A stretch of 64,000 nucleotides of DNA from Prevotella sp. KH2C16. GTDB lineage: Bacteria; Bacteroidota; Bacteroidia; Bacteroidales; Bacteroidaceae. The stretch is from NCBI RefSeq assembly GCF_900113305.1, contig NZ_FOOW01000002.1, positions 186,001 to 250,000 of the forward strand, in the 5' to 3' direction. The translations under genes were made by a program, and so were the position numbers. Positions 17,116 to 25,393 of this stretch are shown one piece after another. Under the pieces are notes generated by a model. It saw nothing but the letters and a program-made list of their open reading frames with translations. It had not been told where the DNA came from and ran no database searches. Each line of letters opens with the position of its first letter. The stretch's first letter is position 1.

Positions 17116-17679
17116 TTATTGCTTAATTCTGTCGGAATTCTTTTTTGCAAAGTCCTTCCAGCTGCCATAGTGGTGTTCCGATTGAGGGGCGTTGCTTTGC
17201 AGGAAATGGCAGTAGGCAGCCCCCAGAGCATCGGTGGCATCCATGAACTTCGGCATTTCCTTTTCCTCGAGTTTCAGGAGTCGCTTCAGCATGCCCGCAA
17301 CTTGCTCCTTACTTGCTCTTCCGTTTCCAGTGATGGCCATCTTGATTTTCAGAGGGGCGTATTCATGGATAGGGATGTCATGGTGTATGGCAGCCGCAAT
17401 GGCAACCCCCTGAGCCCTTCCTAATTTCAACATAGACTGTACATTCTTCCCAAAGAATGGAGCTTCAATGGCCATCTCGTCTGGCAGGAACTCGTCTATA
17501 ATGCCTGTAACGCGGTCGAAAACCTTACCTAATCTGAGATAGGGGTCGCTCATCCTCCGCATATCGATTACGCCCATGGCCACCATTTCCGCCTTGTTGC
17601 CTATCGCCTTGATGACTCCATATCCCATGACATTGGTTCCAGGGTCGATTCCGAGTATGATTTTCTCCGCTTTTATCAT
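17116..17679 (-). CDS. ruvC: Holliday junction resolvase RuvC
   Basis: 187 aa. RuvC cuts Holliday junctions bound by RuvAB during recombination. The RNase H-like fold shows its acidic catalytic residues: the Asp in [14 protein letters not shown] at the N-terminus, the Glu in [15 protein letters not shown] near residue 70, and the Asp pair in [13 protein letters not shown] near 144. It overlaps the upstream MBL hydrolase gene by four bases. ruvA and ruvB are not in the window. Confidence 0.94.
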   Translation of the reverse strand: MIKAEKIILGIDPGTNVMGYGVIKAIGNKAEMVAMGVIDMRRMSDPYLRLGKVFDRVTGIIDEFLPDEMAIEAPFFGKNVQSMLKLGRAQGVAIAAAIHHDIPIHEYAPLKIKMAITGNGRASKEQVAGMLKRLLKLEEKEMPKFMDATDALGAAYCHFLQSNAPQSEHHYGSWKDFAKKNSDRIKQ

Positions 17680-18320
17680 CTGTCCATATATGGATTAGTG
17701 GCAAGCTCCAGTCCTATTGTCGTTGGATTTCCATGCCCGGGATAAATCTTGGTTTCGTCGGGAAGCTGTCCGATGATTCTTAGGCTCTGTATAATCTGGA
17801 ACATCGAGCCGCCGGCAAAGTCGGTTCTTCCAATAGAGCCTCTGAAGAGAGTGTCTCCGGAAAAGGCCACATTTTCTTCCTTGCAATAGAAAAACACGCT
17901 GCCGCGAGAGTGTCCGGGAGTCTCGATTATCGTGAAGACATGGTTCCCGAATAATATTTTGTCCGTTGAGTCCAGGTATTTTCCCACGGTCGGCATGTCA
18001 TATTCAATGACGACGCCCGTAATTGCCTGAGCCTGTTCGGGAAGTTCCTCCATCAGATATTTATCATTTTTGTGCACTTCAGGCCTTAATCCGAATTCCT
18101 GATAGATGATGTTGTTGCCAAAGTTGTGGTCTATGTGCCCATGGGTGGCAATCAGGTGTTTGGGAGTAAGTTTGTTTTCATGGATGTAATCCACGATGTC
18201 CTTTCGCTCTTCTTCCAGGAAAGCTCCGCAGTCGATGATGATGCACTCATTGCTTTCGTCATTTACCACATAGCAGTTTTCCTGCAGCATGTTGCATGTA
18301 AAGCGTTCTATTTTCAGCAT
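17676..18320 (-). CDS. MBL-fold metallo-hydrolase (glyoxalase II-like)
   Basis: 214 aa, the size of the small glyoxalase II-like (YcbL) group. The metal-binding motif is [10 protein letters not shown] near residue 60, with further ligands in [13 protein letters not shown] near 134, [13 protein letters not shown] near 153 and [11 protein letters not shown] near 193. Members hydrolyse thioesters or related substrates, but the substrate here is not known. It overlaps rsmG by seven bases and ruvC by four, so the three are one transcript. Confidence 0.88.
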   Translation of the reverse strand: MLKIERFTCNMLQENCYVVNDESNECIIIDCGAFLEEERKDIVDYIHENKLTPKHLIATHGHIDHNFGNNIIYQEFGLRPEVHKNDKYLMEELPEQAQAITGVVIEYDMPTVGKYLDSTDKILFGNHVFTIIETPGHSRGSVFFYCKEENVAFSGDTLFRGSIGRTDFAGGSMFQIIQSLRIIGQLPDETKIYPGHGNPTTIGLELATNPYMDR

Positions 18321-18934
18321 GGAATATAGATGACATTCTTTTCCTTAAACCATTCCTCGTCAAACCACTCCGCTATGGGCATTACATCGGCAATTTTCCT
18401 GAAGGATTTCAGTTCGTCGTCCAGATTACCGCCCTTGAGGGTGATGATGCCATTGGGCAGGGCGTTGCGTTGCTCCTTACTGATATTCTTGCACACCATC
18501 TTTATGAGGTCGGGCAGGGGCATTACTGCACGGCTGACCACAAAGTCGAATTTTTCCTTCTCGTCTTCACCCCTCAGATGTTCTGCCACCACATTCTTGA
18601 GGCCGATGGCATTGGCTACTTCCTGTGCGACACGGACTTTCTTGCCTGTTCCGTCAATGAGTTTGAACTGGCAGTCGGGAAACATGATGGCAAGCGGAAT
18701 ACCGGGAAAGCCTCCTCCTGTCCCGATATCGAGAACCCGGGTGCCGGCCTTGAAGCGAATGGCTTCGGCAATTGCCAGCGAATGGAGCACATGATGCTCA
18801 TAGAGATTGTCGATGTCCTTTCGGGAGATGACATTTATCTTGCTATTCCAATCACCGTATAAAGTTCCCAATTGCTCAAATTGCTGCTTCTGTACATCGG
18901 TAAGATTTGGGAAGTATTTGTCTATTATCTGCAT
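18314..18934 (-). CDS. rsmG: 16S rRNA (guanine527-N7)-methyltransferase RsmG
   Basis: 206 aa. RsmG methylates G527 of 16S rRNA; its loss gives low-level streptomycin resistance in several bacteria. The SAM-binding motif is VLDIGTGGGFPGIPLA near residue 68, preceded by the family helix YEHHVLHSLAIAEA. FDFVVSRAVMPLPDL near 129 is also typical. It is the first gene of the operon with the MBL hydrolase and ruvC. The -7 box TAACTTTG on the minus strand at 19044-19051 would give a leader of about 105 bases. Confidence 0.93.
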   Translation of the reverse strand: MQIIDKYFPNLTDVQKQQFEQLGTLYGDWNSKINVISRKDIDNLYEHHVLHSLAIAEAIRFKAGTRVLDIGTGGGFPGIPLAIMFPDCQFKLIDGTGKKVRVAQEVANAIGLKNVVAEHLRGEDEKEKFDFVVSRAVMPLPDLIKMVCKNISKEQRNALPNGIITLKGGNLDDELKSFRKIADVMPIAEWFDEEWFKEKNVIYIPC

Positions 18935-19043
18935 AATCTCTTCATTTCCGTCCTATATTCATGAGACATCCTTGTTGCTGTATCTTCGTCGGCACCTTGA
19001 TGTCGGAATATCTTTATCTCATTCAAAAGTAATATATTTCGTG

Positions 19044-19072
19044 CAAAGTTACGATAAAAATTCGTAACTTTG
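19044..19072. promoter_or_regulatory. Divergent promoter boxes of rsmG (minus) and HAD gene (plus)
   Basis: TAACTTTG occurs on the minus strand at 19044-19051 and on the plus strand at 19065-19072, only 13 bases apart. The plus box is 28 bases before the ATG at 19101. Such close divergent boxes should compete for RNA polymerase. Clear -33 elements are not visible. Confidence 0.55.
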
Positions 19073-19100
19073 TATCTATATAGTATTATTTAAGGTAAAA

Positions 19101-19739
19101 ATGATAAAAGCAGCTCTTTTCGATTTAGACGGGGTGGTATTTGATACGGAGCCACAGTATACGAAATTCTGGGATGAGGAAAGCAAGCACTATTTCCCTG
19201 ATGAACCGGATTTTGCGCATAAGATAAAAGGGCAGACACTCGTGGAGATAATCGACCTCTATTTTCAGGACTTTAAAGCCGAGGTTCCACAACTAATAGA
19301 CCACATCAATGAGTTTGAGAGTCATATGCGCTTTGAATATGTCCCGGGATTCCCGGAATTCGCCTCTGAACTCAGGAGAGTGGGGTTGAGAATCGCTATT
19401 GTTACAAGTAGCGATCTGTCGAAGATGCAGAAAGTCTATCAAGCGCATCCGGAATTCAGGTCTCTGGTCGACAAGGTGTTGACTGCAGAGGATTTCAGCA
19501 AGAGCAAACCAGACCCAGACTGCTATCTCAAGGGTGCAGAATATTTTGGCTTTGAGCCTCAAGAGTGTGTCGGGTTTGAGGACAGCTTCAACGGCTTGAA
19601 GGCCGTTCGGGCGGCTAATATGCTCACGATAGGGCTGGCAACTACCAATTCTGAGGAATCCATTCGCGGCTATTCCGACATCGTGATAAAAGACTATGGA
19701 AATTGGAAAGCGGAAATTGGGCACCTTTTCGGTCTCTGA
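19101..19739 (+). CDS. HAD superfamily phosphatase/phosphomutase-like protein
   Basis: 212 aa, HAD subfamily with an alpha-helical cap. Motif I is LFDLDGVVFDTE (nucleophile Asp), motif II VTSSDLSKM near residue 98, the lysine lies in SKSKPDPDCY near 134, and motif IV GFEDSFNGLKA near 158. The GVxDTE form of motif I resembles beta-phosphoglucomutases and small sugar phosphatases, and the substrate cannot be set from sequence. It is a single-gene unit read away from rsmG. Confidence 0.85.
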   Translation: MIKAALFDLDGVVFDTEPQYTKFWDEESKHYFPDEPDFAHKIKGQTLVEIIDLYFQDFKAEVPQLIDHINEFESHMRFEYVPGFPEFASELRRVGLRIAIVTSSDLSKMQKVYQAHPEFRSLVDKVLTAEDFSKSKPDPDCYLKGAEYFGFEPQECVGFEDSFNGLKAVRAANMLTIGLATTNSEESIRGYSDIVIKDYGNWKAEIGHLFGL

Positions 19740-19800
19740 CCGTATTTCCCGATTTGGCTCATGCGGCTTGGGGCAGTCATGGCTTGGCCGACGGAAAAAT

Positions 19801-19839
19801 AAAGACCTCCTGTGAGAATATAACTCAAGGGAGGTCTTT
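19801..19839. terminator. Bidirectional terminator hairpin
   Basis: AAAGACCTCC at 19801-19810 pairs with GGAGGTCTTT at 19830-19839, giving T runs on both strands. It lies between the convergent HAD and DUF1573 genes. Confidence 0.7.
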
Positions 19840-19886
19840 CTATGTTTTGCCTTTCATTTCGGAATCAGGCCCTTTCATGCAATGGC

Positions 19887-20276
19887 CTACTTTGCCTCCT
19901 CCATGTTGCCTTCCACATAAAGGCGGGTCATCTCTATCTTGCCGTTGGAACGAATGGTGATAGACTTCTTGAAATGGCCGGGAAACTTGCCGGCACCGTT
20001 GTATTTCACCTTGATTTCACCCTTCTCGCCCGGTTTGATTGGCTGCTTGGTAAATGTGGGTACGGTGCATCCGCAGCTCGCAACAGCCTGATTGATAATC
20101 AGCGGTGCGCTGCCCACATTGGTGAAAGTGAAGGTTGCGGTCTGTACGGCATCCTTCTCGCTGAAGGTTCCGAAGTTATGCGTAATCTTATCGAACCTGA
20201 TTTCTGCCTGTTTGTTTTGCGCCTGCATCGAGAGACAACCCACGAGCAACATAGCTATCATTAAAATCTTTTTCAT
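19887..20276 (-). CDS. DUF1573 domain protein, exported
   Basis: 129 aa with an N-terminal signal peptide ending in MQAQ. The mature domain has the family hallmark NVGSAPLIINQAVASCGCT with the conserved SCGC, and the Ig-like pattern THNFGTFSE. DUF1573 proteins are abundant in Bacteroidota and are predicted periplasmic or surface Ig-like (ASH-type) domains; no biochemical function is established. The -7 box TATCTTTG lies at 20300-20307 on the minus strand. It stands alone upstream of a large gene-free region. Confidence 0.88.
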   Translation of the reverse strand: MKKILMIAMLLVGCLSMQAQNKQAEIRFDKITHNFGTFSEKDAVQTATFTFTNVGSAPLIINQAVASCGCTVPTFTKQPIKPGEKGEIKVKYNGAGKFPGHFKKSITIRSNGKIEMTRLYVEGNMEEAK

Positions 20277-20299
20277 ATTCAGTTGTCTTAAAAACGATG

Positions 20300-20307
20300 C
20301 AAAGATA
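20300..20307 (-). promoter_or_regulatory. Promoter -7 box of the DUF1573 gene
   Basis: TATCTTTG on the minus strand, 23 bases upstream of the ATG at 20276; no clear -33 element. Confidence 0.6.
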
Positions 20308-20494
20308 ATAAAACTTTTTATAGATGTTGCGTTTCTCTCCTTTTTTTATATAATATTAATCCTTGAGGAGCGGTTTCTTTTTACGGCTAAATGTGAAACC
20401 AGCAAACATGGAAAGGCTTGTTTTGTAAAGAAAACATAACGAAAAAAGAGTCTTACGAAATCTGCATTTTAGGCTCGTAAATACGGTTGGTTAG

Positions 20495-20643
20495 CCAGAA
20501 AACATCGGTTTCTGGTATACTTTTCTCCTCAAAAACGGCTAAAAGGTTGCTCTCTATGTTCAAGGAGGCGGCCTTTTGCAGGGTCGGAAGCCGTTAAAAG
20601 CAACGCAGTTTGCCGCCTTTTAGGGTCAAAAAGGCGGCCTTTT
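20495..20643. repeat. Intergenic inverted repeats with phased A/T tracts
   Basis: The 685-base gap 20277-20961 has no gene. Within it, CCAGAAA at 20495 and TTTCTGG at 20509-20515 form a 21-base palindrome. Further on, copies of GCCGCCTTTT and AAAAGGCGGC face each other at 20612-20621 and 20629-20638. T or A tracts begin at 20573, 20596, 20618, 20628 and 20640, that is at steps close to 22 or 11 bases. The element resembles the 52615-52699 repeat, which carries the same GCCGCCTTTTA core. The remaining parts of the gap show nothing I can name. Confidence 0.6.
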
Positions 20644-20904
20644 ACTTTTTTTGCTTCCGTTTTTTGGACTTTAAAGTTCATGGATTCTCGTAATATTCTG
20701 ATATCTAACGAGTTGTGAAAAGTTGAAATTTAGGCCTGCTTTTGCAGCCACTCGTGTGCTCGTTGATTTCAAGGGGCTTATTTTGGAGATGTTTGTAATA
20801 AAAAAGTATCAGGTCTCTGCTTCGCCTGTTTCTGCGTTTTTATAGTGCAAGATGATGATTCCTATTGCCAAGAGGGCTTTTCCAAGATTTAATGAAAGAT
20901 TTAT

Positions 20905-20935
20905 TTTGCACTCTCATCAAAATATTGTAATTTTG
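20905..20935 (+). promoter_or_regulatory. Promoter of aspS
   Basis: TTTG at 20905-20908, a 19-base spacer, TAATTTTG at 20928-20935, and about 22 bases to the ATG at 20962. A full match to the phylum consensus. Confidence 0.75.
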
Positions 20936-20961
20936 CAAGTCAGTAATAAATACGGAGTTAT

Positions 20962-22728
20962 ATGTATAGAACGAATACTTGTGGGGAGCTTCGTCTCTCC
21001 GATGCCGGCAAGGAAGTTGTACTTGCAGGATGGGTTCAGCGCGTGAGGAAGATGGGCGGCATGACCTTTGTTGACCTCCGCGACCGTTATGGACTTACCC
21101 AGCTGGTCTTCAATGAGTCTGACAATCAAGACCTCTGCGACGCCGCAAACAAGCTTGGGCGCGAATATTGCATTCAGGTGAAGGGTGTTGTCAATGAACG
21201 GCAGAGCAAGAATCCGAAGATGGATACGGGAGAGATCGAGATACTGTCAAGGGAGCTGAACATCCTGAGCCCCAGCCTTACGCCCCCCTTTACGATAGAG
21301 GATAACACCGACGGAGGAGATGATCTCCGCATGAAGTATCGTTACCTCGACTTGCGCCGCCCCTCTGTGCGCAAGAATCTGGAGCTGCGCCACCGCATGA
21401 CCATCCTCATTCGCAACTTCTTGGACAACAAGGACTTCATAGAAGTGGAGACGCCGATTCTGATAGGCAGCACTCCCGAAGGGGCTCGCGACTTCGTGGT
21501 GCCCTCTCGCATGAATCCCGGACAGTTCTATGCATTGCCTCAAAGTCCCCAGACCTTGAAGCAATTGCTCATGGTGGCAGGCTTCGACCGCTATTTCCAG
21601 ATAGCCAAGTGCTTCCGCGACGAGGATTTGCGTGCCGACCGACAGCCGGAATTTACGCAGATAGACTGTGAGATGAGCTATGTGGATCAGGACGATGTCA
21701 TTAACATCTTTGAGGATATGGCACGCATGCTGTTCAAGGAAATCCGAGGCGTGGAACTGCCGGAAAAGCTCGAGCAGATGACTTGGCACGAGGCGATGCG
21801 TCGCTTTGGGTCTGACAAACCCGACCTCCGCTTCGGCATGGAGTTCGTGGAGCTGAAGGAGGCCTTCAGCGGGAAAGGCGATTTCCCCGTATTCAATGAG
21901 GCCAAGTATATCGGTGGTATCTGTGTGCCTGGATGTGCTGACTACACCCGCAAGCAGCTCGACCAACTGACGGACTTCGTAAAGCGGCCTCAGGTGGGTG
22001 CCAAGGGACTTGTCTATATCAAGTATAATGCCGACGGAACCATCAAGAGCTCGGTCGATAAATTCTATACCCAGGAGGTGCTTCAGGAAATCAAACAGGC
22101 AATGGGTGCCAAGGACGGCGACCTCGTACTTATCCTGAGCGGCGACAATGTCAATAAGACCCGCATACAGCTTTGCGCACTCCGTCTGGAGATGGGCGAC
22201 CGTCTGGGCTTTCGCGATAAAAATATTTTCAAGTGCCTCTGGATTGTCGACTTCCCACTCTTTGAATGGAGCGACGAGGAACAGCGCCTGATGGCCACTC
22301 ATCATCCGTTTACCATGCCGAATCCTGACGATATCCCGTTGCTGGAAGAACATCCGGAACAGGTAAGGGCCAAGGCTTACGACTTTGTCTGCAACGGCAT
22401 CGAGGTGGGCGGGGGCTCAATTCGTATCCACGACACACAGCTTCAGGAGAAAATGTTCAAGATTCTCGGTTTCACAGAAGAGCGTGCAGAAGCCCAGTTT
22501 GGATTCCTGATGAACGCCTTCAAGTATGGTGCCCCTCCTCATGCAGGGCTGGCTTTCGGCCTTGATCGCTTCGTCTCCATCATGGCAGGTCTTGACTCTA
22601 TCCGTGATTGCATCGCTTTCCCGAAAAACAATTCTGGCCGCGATGTAATGCTCGACGCTCCTTCGGAATTAGATTCGAAACAACTTGACGAACTCCGGAT
22701 AAAAGTTGATTTGAATCAAGAAAGATAA
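20962..22728 (+). CDS. aspS: Aspartyl-tRNA synthetase
   Basis: 588 aa, the bacterial class IIb type. It starts with the anticodon-binding OB fold ([13 protein letters not shown] near residue 20). The class II core follows: motif 1 around FIEVETPIL near 157, motif 2 in [18 protein letters not shown] near 216, and motif 3 in [15 protein letters not shown] near 530. The bacterial GAD insertion lies between motifs 2 and 3. It has its own promoter. Whether it is discriminating or also charges tRNA-Asn is not decided by what I can see. Confidence 0.96.
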   Translation: MYRTNTCGELRLSDAGKEVVLAGWVQRVRKMGGMTFVDLRDRYGLTQLVFNESDNQDLCDAANKLGREYCIQVKGVVNERQSKNPKMDTGEIEILSRELNILSPSLTPPFTIEDNTDGGDDLRMKYRYLDLRRPSVRKNLELRHRMTILIRNFLDNKDFIEVETPILIGSTPEGARDFVVPSRMNPGQFYALPQSPQTLKQLLMVAGFDRYFQIAKCFRDEDLRADRQPEFTQIDCEMSYVDQDDVINIFEDMARMLFKEIRGVELPEKLEQMTWHEAMRRFGSDKPDLRFGMEFVELKEAFSGKGDFPVFNEAKYIGGICVPGCADYTRKQLDQLTDFVKRPQVGAKGLVYIKYNADGTIKSSVDKFYTQEVLQEIKQAMGAKDGDLVLILSGDNVNKTRIQLCALRLEMGDRLGFRDKNIFKCLWIVDFPLFEWSDEEQRLMATHHPFTMPNPDDIPLLEEHPEQVRAKAYDFVCNGIEVGGGSIRIHDTQLQEKMFKILGFTEERAEAQFGFLMNAFKYGAPPHAGLAFGLDRFVSIMAGLDSIRDCIAFPKNNSGRDVMLDAPSELDSKQLDELRIKVDLNQER

Positions 22729-22777
22729 GAATAGTTGACAAAAAACAAATAAAAACAGCATTTTTTAGTCATATATC

Positions 22778-22809
22778 TTGGAGGTATTGAAGATAAATAG
22801 CTAACTTTG
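22778..22809 (+). promoter_or_regulatory. Promoter of the small winged-helix gene
   Basis: TTG at 22778-22780, a 21-base spacer and TAACTTTG at 22802-22809. Transcription from near 22813 gives a leader of about 60 bases, longer than usual here. Confidence 0.6.
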
Positions 22810-22874
22810 TGGCGTTTAAGGGTAAAACCGTTGGTTATTTTTGAGAGACGGTTAAATTAAAATTAAAAGTTATT

Positions 22875-23207
22875 ATGGCAGAAAAGAAAGCAACACAGGC
22901 AGCTGCAGCAGTAAAGAAGGCAGCTCCCGTAAAAAAGGAAGCAACTGTAAAGGCTGCTCCGGCAAAGAAGGCTGAGGCTCCCAAGAAGGCAGTTGTGGCA
23001 AAGGCAGCAGTAGCACTCAACGCTTTGAATGTAGGTTTTAAGGCCGGTGATGTATACCAGGCACTTGCAACGGCAGAAAAAGCTCTTACTGTAGCAGAAA
23101 TCGCTAAGGCAGCAAAGATCAGCACAGAGGAAGTTCTCCTCGGCATGGGCTGGTTGTTTAAAGAGGGCAAGATTAAGGATGAGGGCGCAAAGGTTGTCCT
23201 TGCTTAA
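22875..23207 (+). CDS. Small winged-helix protein (DUF2582-like) with histone-like K/A-rich tail
   Basis: 110 aa in two parts. Residues 1-46 are almost only Ala, Lys, Val, Pro and Glu, in a pattern resembling eukaryotic histone H1 tails and bacterial Hc1/AlgP proteins. Residues 50-110 form a winged helix: GFKAGDVYQALATAEKALTVAEIAKAAKISTEEVLLGMGWLFKEGKI, seen as two short pieces around residue 70, similar to the DUF2582 wHTH family. A DNA-binding, nucleoid-associated role is a reasonable inference. It has its own promoter and a strong terminator, so it is a monocistronic unit. Confidence 0.75.
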   Translation: MAEKKATQAAAAVKKAAPVKKEATVKAAPAKKAEAPKKAVVAKAAVALNALNVGFKAGDVYQALATAEKALTVAEIAKAAKISTEEVLLGMGWLFKEGKIKDEGAKVVLA

Positions 23208-23224
23208 ATCGACGATATTTCAAG

Positions 23225-23263
23225 AAAGCCGTGCTCTGATTCGATGAGAGTGCGGCTTTTTTT
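23225..23263 (+). terminator. Rho-independent terminator of the winged-helix gene
   Basis: AAAGCCGTGCTCT at 23225-23237 pairs with AGAGTGCGGCTTT at 23247-23259 (two G-T wobbles), followed by a run of seven Ts ending at 23263. Confidence 0.85.
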
Positions 23264-23277
23264 ATGAGTAGAAGGAA

Positions 23278-23613
23278 GTGAATTACGACAAGGAGATTAT
23301 TCGCATATTGCAGGAAGTTGATGATGAGGGAATCTCGATTATGAAGATTGCCCGTCATGTGTTCAATGCTTGTAATTCACTCTTTGAGCCAGAAGACTTT
23401 AAGACTGTCCATAAAGATGTGGCAAAGTTTCTTGCAAGATATTCGAAAAATCCTGACTCGCTCATAGAAAGAGCAAAGATCAGGGGACGCTACCGCTTGA
23501 ATATGAAATCGGGAAAGGCACAGCAGTTAATGCTGGACTTTGCAATGGATGATCAGCGAGAGGAAGAGGAGTCTGGCGTTGATAATGGTAGTGCCCCTTC
23601 CTTGTTTGAGTAA
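23278..23613 (+). CDS. Small conserved protein of unknown function
   Basis: 111 aa beginning with GTG at 23278, with GAAGGA just upstream as a possible ribosome site. The first 70 residues look like a compact helical, possibly winged-helix domain (EIIRILQEVDDEGISIMKIARHV), and the last 25 are acidic and probably disordered. It follows the terminator of the winged-helix gene by 14 bases, so its promoter is unclear; it may depend on read-through. I do not recognise the family. Confidence 0.6.
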   Translation: MNYDKEIIRILQEVDDEGISIMKIARHVFNACNSLFEPEDFKTVHKDVAKFLARYSKNPDSLIERAKIRGRYRLNMKSGKAQQLMLDFAMDDQREEEESGVDNGSAPSLFE

Positions 23614-23652
23614 ATATTCAGGCGAATATTTCAGAATCTGGTTTTTTTTGCC

Positions 23653-23660
23653 TATATTTG
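23653..23660 (+). promoter_or_regulatory. Promoter -7 box before mannose-1-phosphate guanylyltransferase
   Basis: TATATTTG, 20 bases before the ATG at 23681. It supports that start over in-frame codons further upstream, which would lie before the transcript start. No clear -33 element. Confidence 0.6.
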
Positions 23661-23680
23661 TGCCAGTAATACGAAATGTT

Positions 23681-24748
23681 ATGGAGAATACTAACAGTCA
23701 TCTGGTCATTATGGCAGGTGGAGTGGGTAGCAGGTTCTGGCCCATGAGCACCACGGACAAGCCTAAGCAGTTCATCGATGTGTTGGGGGTGGGAAGGTCA
23801 TTGCTTCAACTTACCTATCAGCGCTTTCAAGGTGTCTGTAATCCACAAAATGTGTGGGTGGTAACCAATGCCAGATATGTTGATATAGTCAAGGAACAGT
23901 TGCCAGAAGTGCCCGAAAACCAAATTCTCCTTGAGCCGTGCCGTCGTAATACGGCTCCCTGCATTGCCTATGTCAGTTGGCGAATCAAATCGCAAGACAA
24001 TAAGGCGAATATTGTGGTTTCCCCCAGCGATCACATCGTTATGGATGAAAATGAATTCAGGCGAATCATTCAGTTGTGCCTGAATTTTACGCGGGAAACT
24101 GACGCCATTGTAACCTTGGGCATGAAGCCTAATCGTCCGGAGACGGGATATGGATACATTAAAGCCGACCTATCCTTGAGCTCTCCCCGCCAGAAAGAAA
24201 TCTTCCGGGTAGACAGTTTCCGTGAAAAACCCGATTTGCAAACCGCTATTCAGTATATCAAGAATAATGACTATTTCTGGAATGCGGGGATTTTTATCTG
24301 GAGTGCAAGTACCATTGTGAATGCCTTCCGCGTCTATGCCCCTTCTATAGCAAAGGTGTTTGAAAGTCTGCGGCCCATTTACGGGACGCCTCAGGAGCAG
24401 GAGGAAATTAATCGTAGATATCCAGAGTGTGCCAGCATCTCGGTAGATTATGCCATTATGGAACGGGCAGAGGAAATCTTCGTGTGCCCGGCGGAATTCG
24501 GCTGGAGCGACCTCGGTACCTGGGGCAGCCTCTTGATGCAGACCAAGAAAGACTTATATGGCAATAGCCTTATAGGAGAGAATATAGAAATGTATGACAG
24601 CCATAACTGCATCGTGCATACTACCCAGGAGAGTCATGTGGTTATACAGGGGCTTGACAATTATATTGTCGCAGAGAAAGACGGCACCTTATTGATATGT
24701 AGCCTGTCGGAGGAACAGCGAATTAAGCAGTTTAGTGGAGAAGGCTGA
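23681..24748 (+). CDS. manC: Mannose-1-phosphate guanylyltransferase
   Basis: 355 aa from the ATG at 23681. It makes GDP-mannose from mannose-1-phosphate and GTP, the precursor for mannose, fucose and related sugars in surface glycans. The nucleotidyltransferase loop is VIMAGGVGSRFWPMSTTDKPKQF near residue 9, given here in part as GGVGSRFWPMS; VVSPSDHIV near 110, ETGYGYIK near 150, FREKPD near 178, WNAGIFIW near 203 and FGWSDLGTWGS near 275 are also typical. It lacks the phosphomannose isomerase domain of bifunctional enzymes. The frame is open upstream into the previous gene, but the promoter box favours this start. Confidence 0.9.
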   Translation: MENTNSHLVIMAGGVGSRFWPMSTTDKPKQFIDVLGVGRSLLQLTYQRFQGVCNPQNVWVVTNARYVDIVKEQLPEVPENQILLEPCRRNTAPCIAYVSWRIKSQDNKANIVVSPSDHIVMDENEFRRIIQLCLNFTRETDAIVTLGMKPNRPETGYGYIKADLSLSSPRQKEIFRVDSFREKPDLQTAIQYIKNNDYFWNAGIFIWSASTIVNAFRVYAPSIAKVFESLRPIYGTPQEQEEINRRYPECASISVDYAIMERAEEIFVCPAEFGWSDLGTWGSLLMQTKKDLYGNSLIGENIEMYDSHNCIVHTTQESHVVIQGLDNYIVAEKDGTLLICSLSEEQRIKQFSGEG

Positions 24749-24751
24749 CGA

Positions 24752-25393
24752 TTATTCTTCTCCACGGATGTTTCGTTTGCGCTTGATATACCATTTCGCA
24801 AGGAAATAAAGGAACGCTATTGCCACCAAGGACATGATAATAACCTTGATGTATTCGCTGTATTCCATAATCTTATCTGTCAGCTGATCTTCTGGAACTA
24901 TGGCGTGGAGATACCAGCCAAGGGCAGCAAGAATGCAGTTCCAGACGCCTGCCCCCAAGGTGGTATACAGCAGGAATTGCCAATATTTCATCTTTGCCAA
25001 GCCTGCAGGAATGGAAATCAAATGGCGGATTCCCGGTATAAGTCGGCCAGTAATGGTTGCTGCAATGCCATGATCATAGAAGTATTTCTCGCTCTTCTCT
25101 ACCTTTTCCTGATTCAGCAGGCACATATGTCCCCACCGGCTGTTTGCAAACTTATAGATGATAGGGCGCCCGAGATAATATCCGGCAAGATAGTTGATTG
25201 TCGCGCCACAATCCGCACCGATTGTCGCAAATAAAATGACAAGGAAAATATTGAGGTTTCCACCGGCGGCATGATAGGCTGCCGGCGACACTACGAACTC
25301 TGAAGGGACGGGGATAACCGTACTTTCCAATAACATCAGAAAGAAGATGGTTCCATAGTTCAGATTTCCCAGGAGGGTTGATAGCCAGTTCAT
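24752..25393 (-). CDS. DedA family membrane protein
   Basis: 213 aa with four to five hydrophobic segments. The family signature lies in the first third: ESTVIPVPSEFVVSPAAY near residue 23 and GADCGATINYLAGYYLGR near 58, with ITGRLIPGIRHLISIPAG near 115. DedA/SNARE-associated proteins are inner-membrane flippases or transporters, including carriers that recycle undecaprenyl phosphate. Its start overlaps the TPR gene stop by four bases. It is the last gene of the glnS-TPR-dedA operon. Confidence 0.88.
   Translation of the reverse strand: MNWLSTLLGNLNYGTIFFLMLLESTVIPVPSEFVVSPAAYHAAGGNLNIFLVILFATIGADCGATINYLAGYYLGRPIIYKFANSRWGHMCLLNQEKVEKSEKYFYDHGIAATITGRLIPGIRHLISIPAGLAKMKYWQFLLYTTLGAGVWNCILAALGWYLHAIVPEDQLTDKIMEYSEYIKVIIMSLVAIAFLYFLAKWYIKRKRNIRGEE

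Noticed and set aside
21247..22353. 368-residue open frame antisense to aspS
   Set aside because: It lies wholly inside aspS, shows no family motif or promoter, and reflects codon bias of the aspS strand.
23540..23680. Extended N-terminus of mannose-1-phosphate guanylyltransferase
   Set aside because: It overlaps the preceding gene and lies before the promoter box at 23653-23660.
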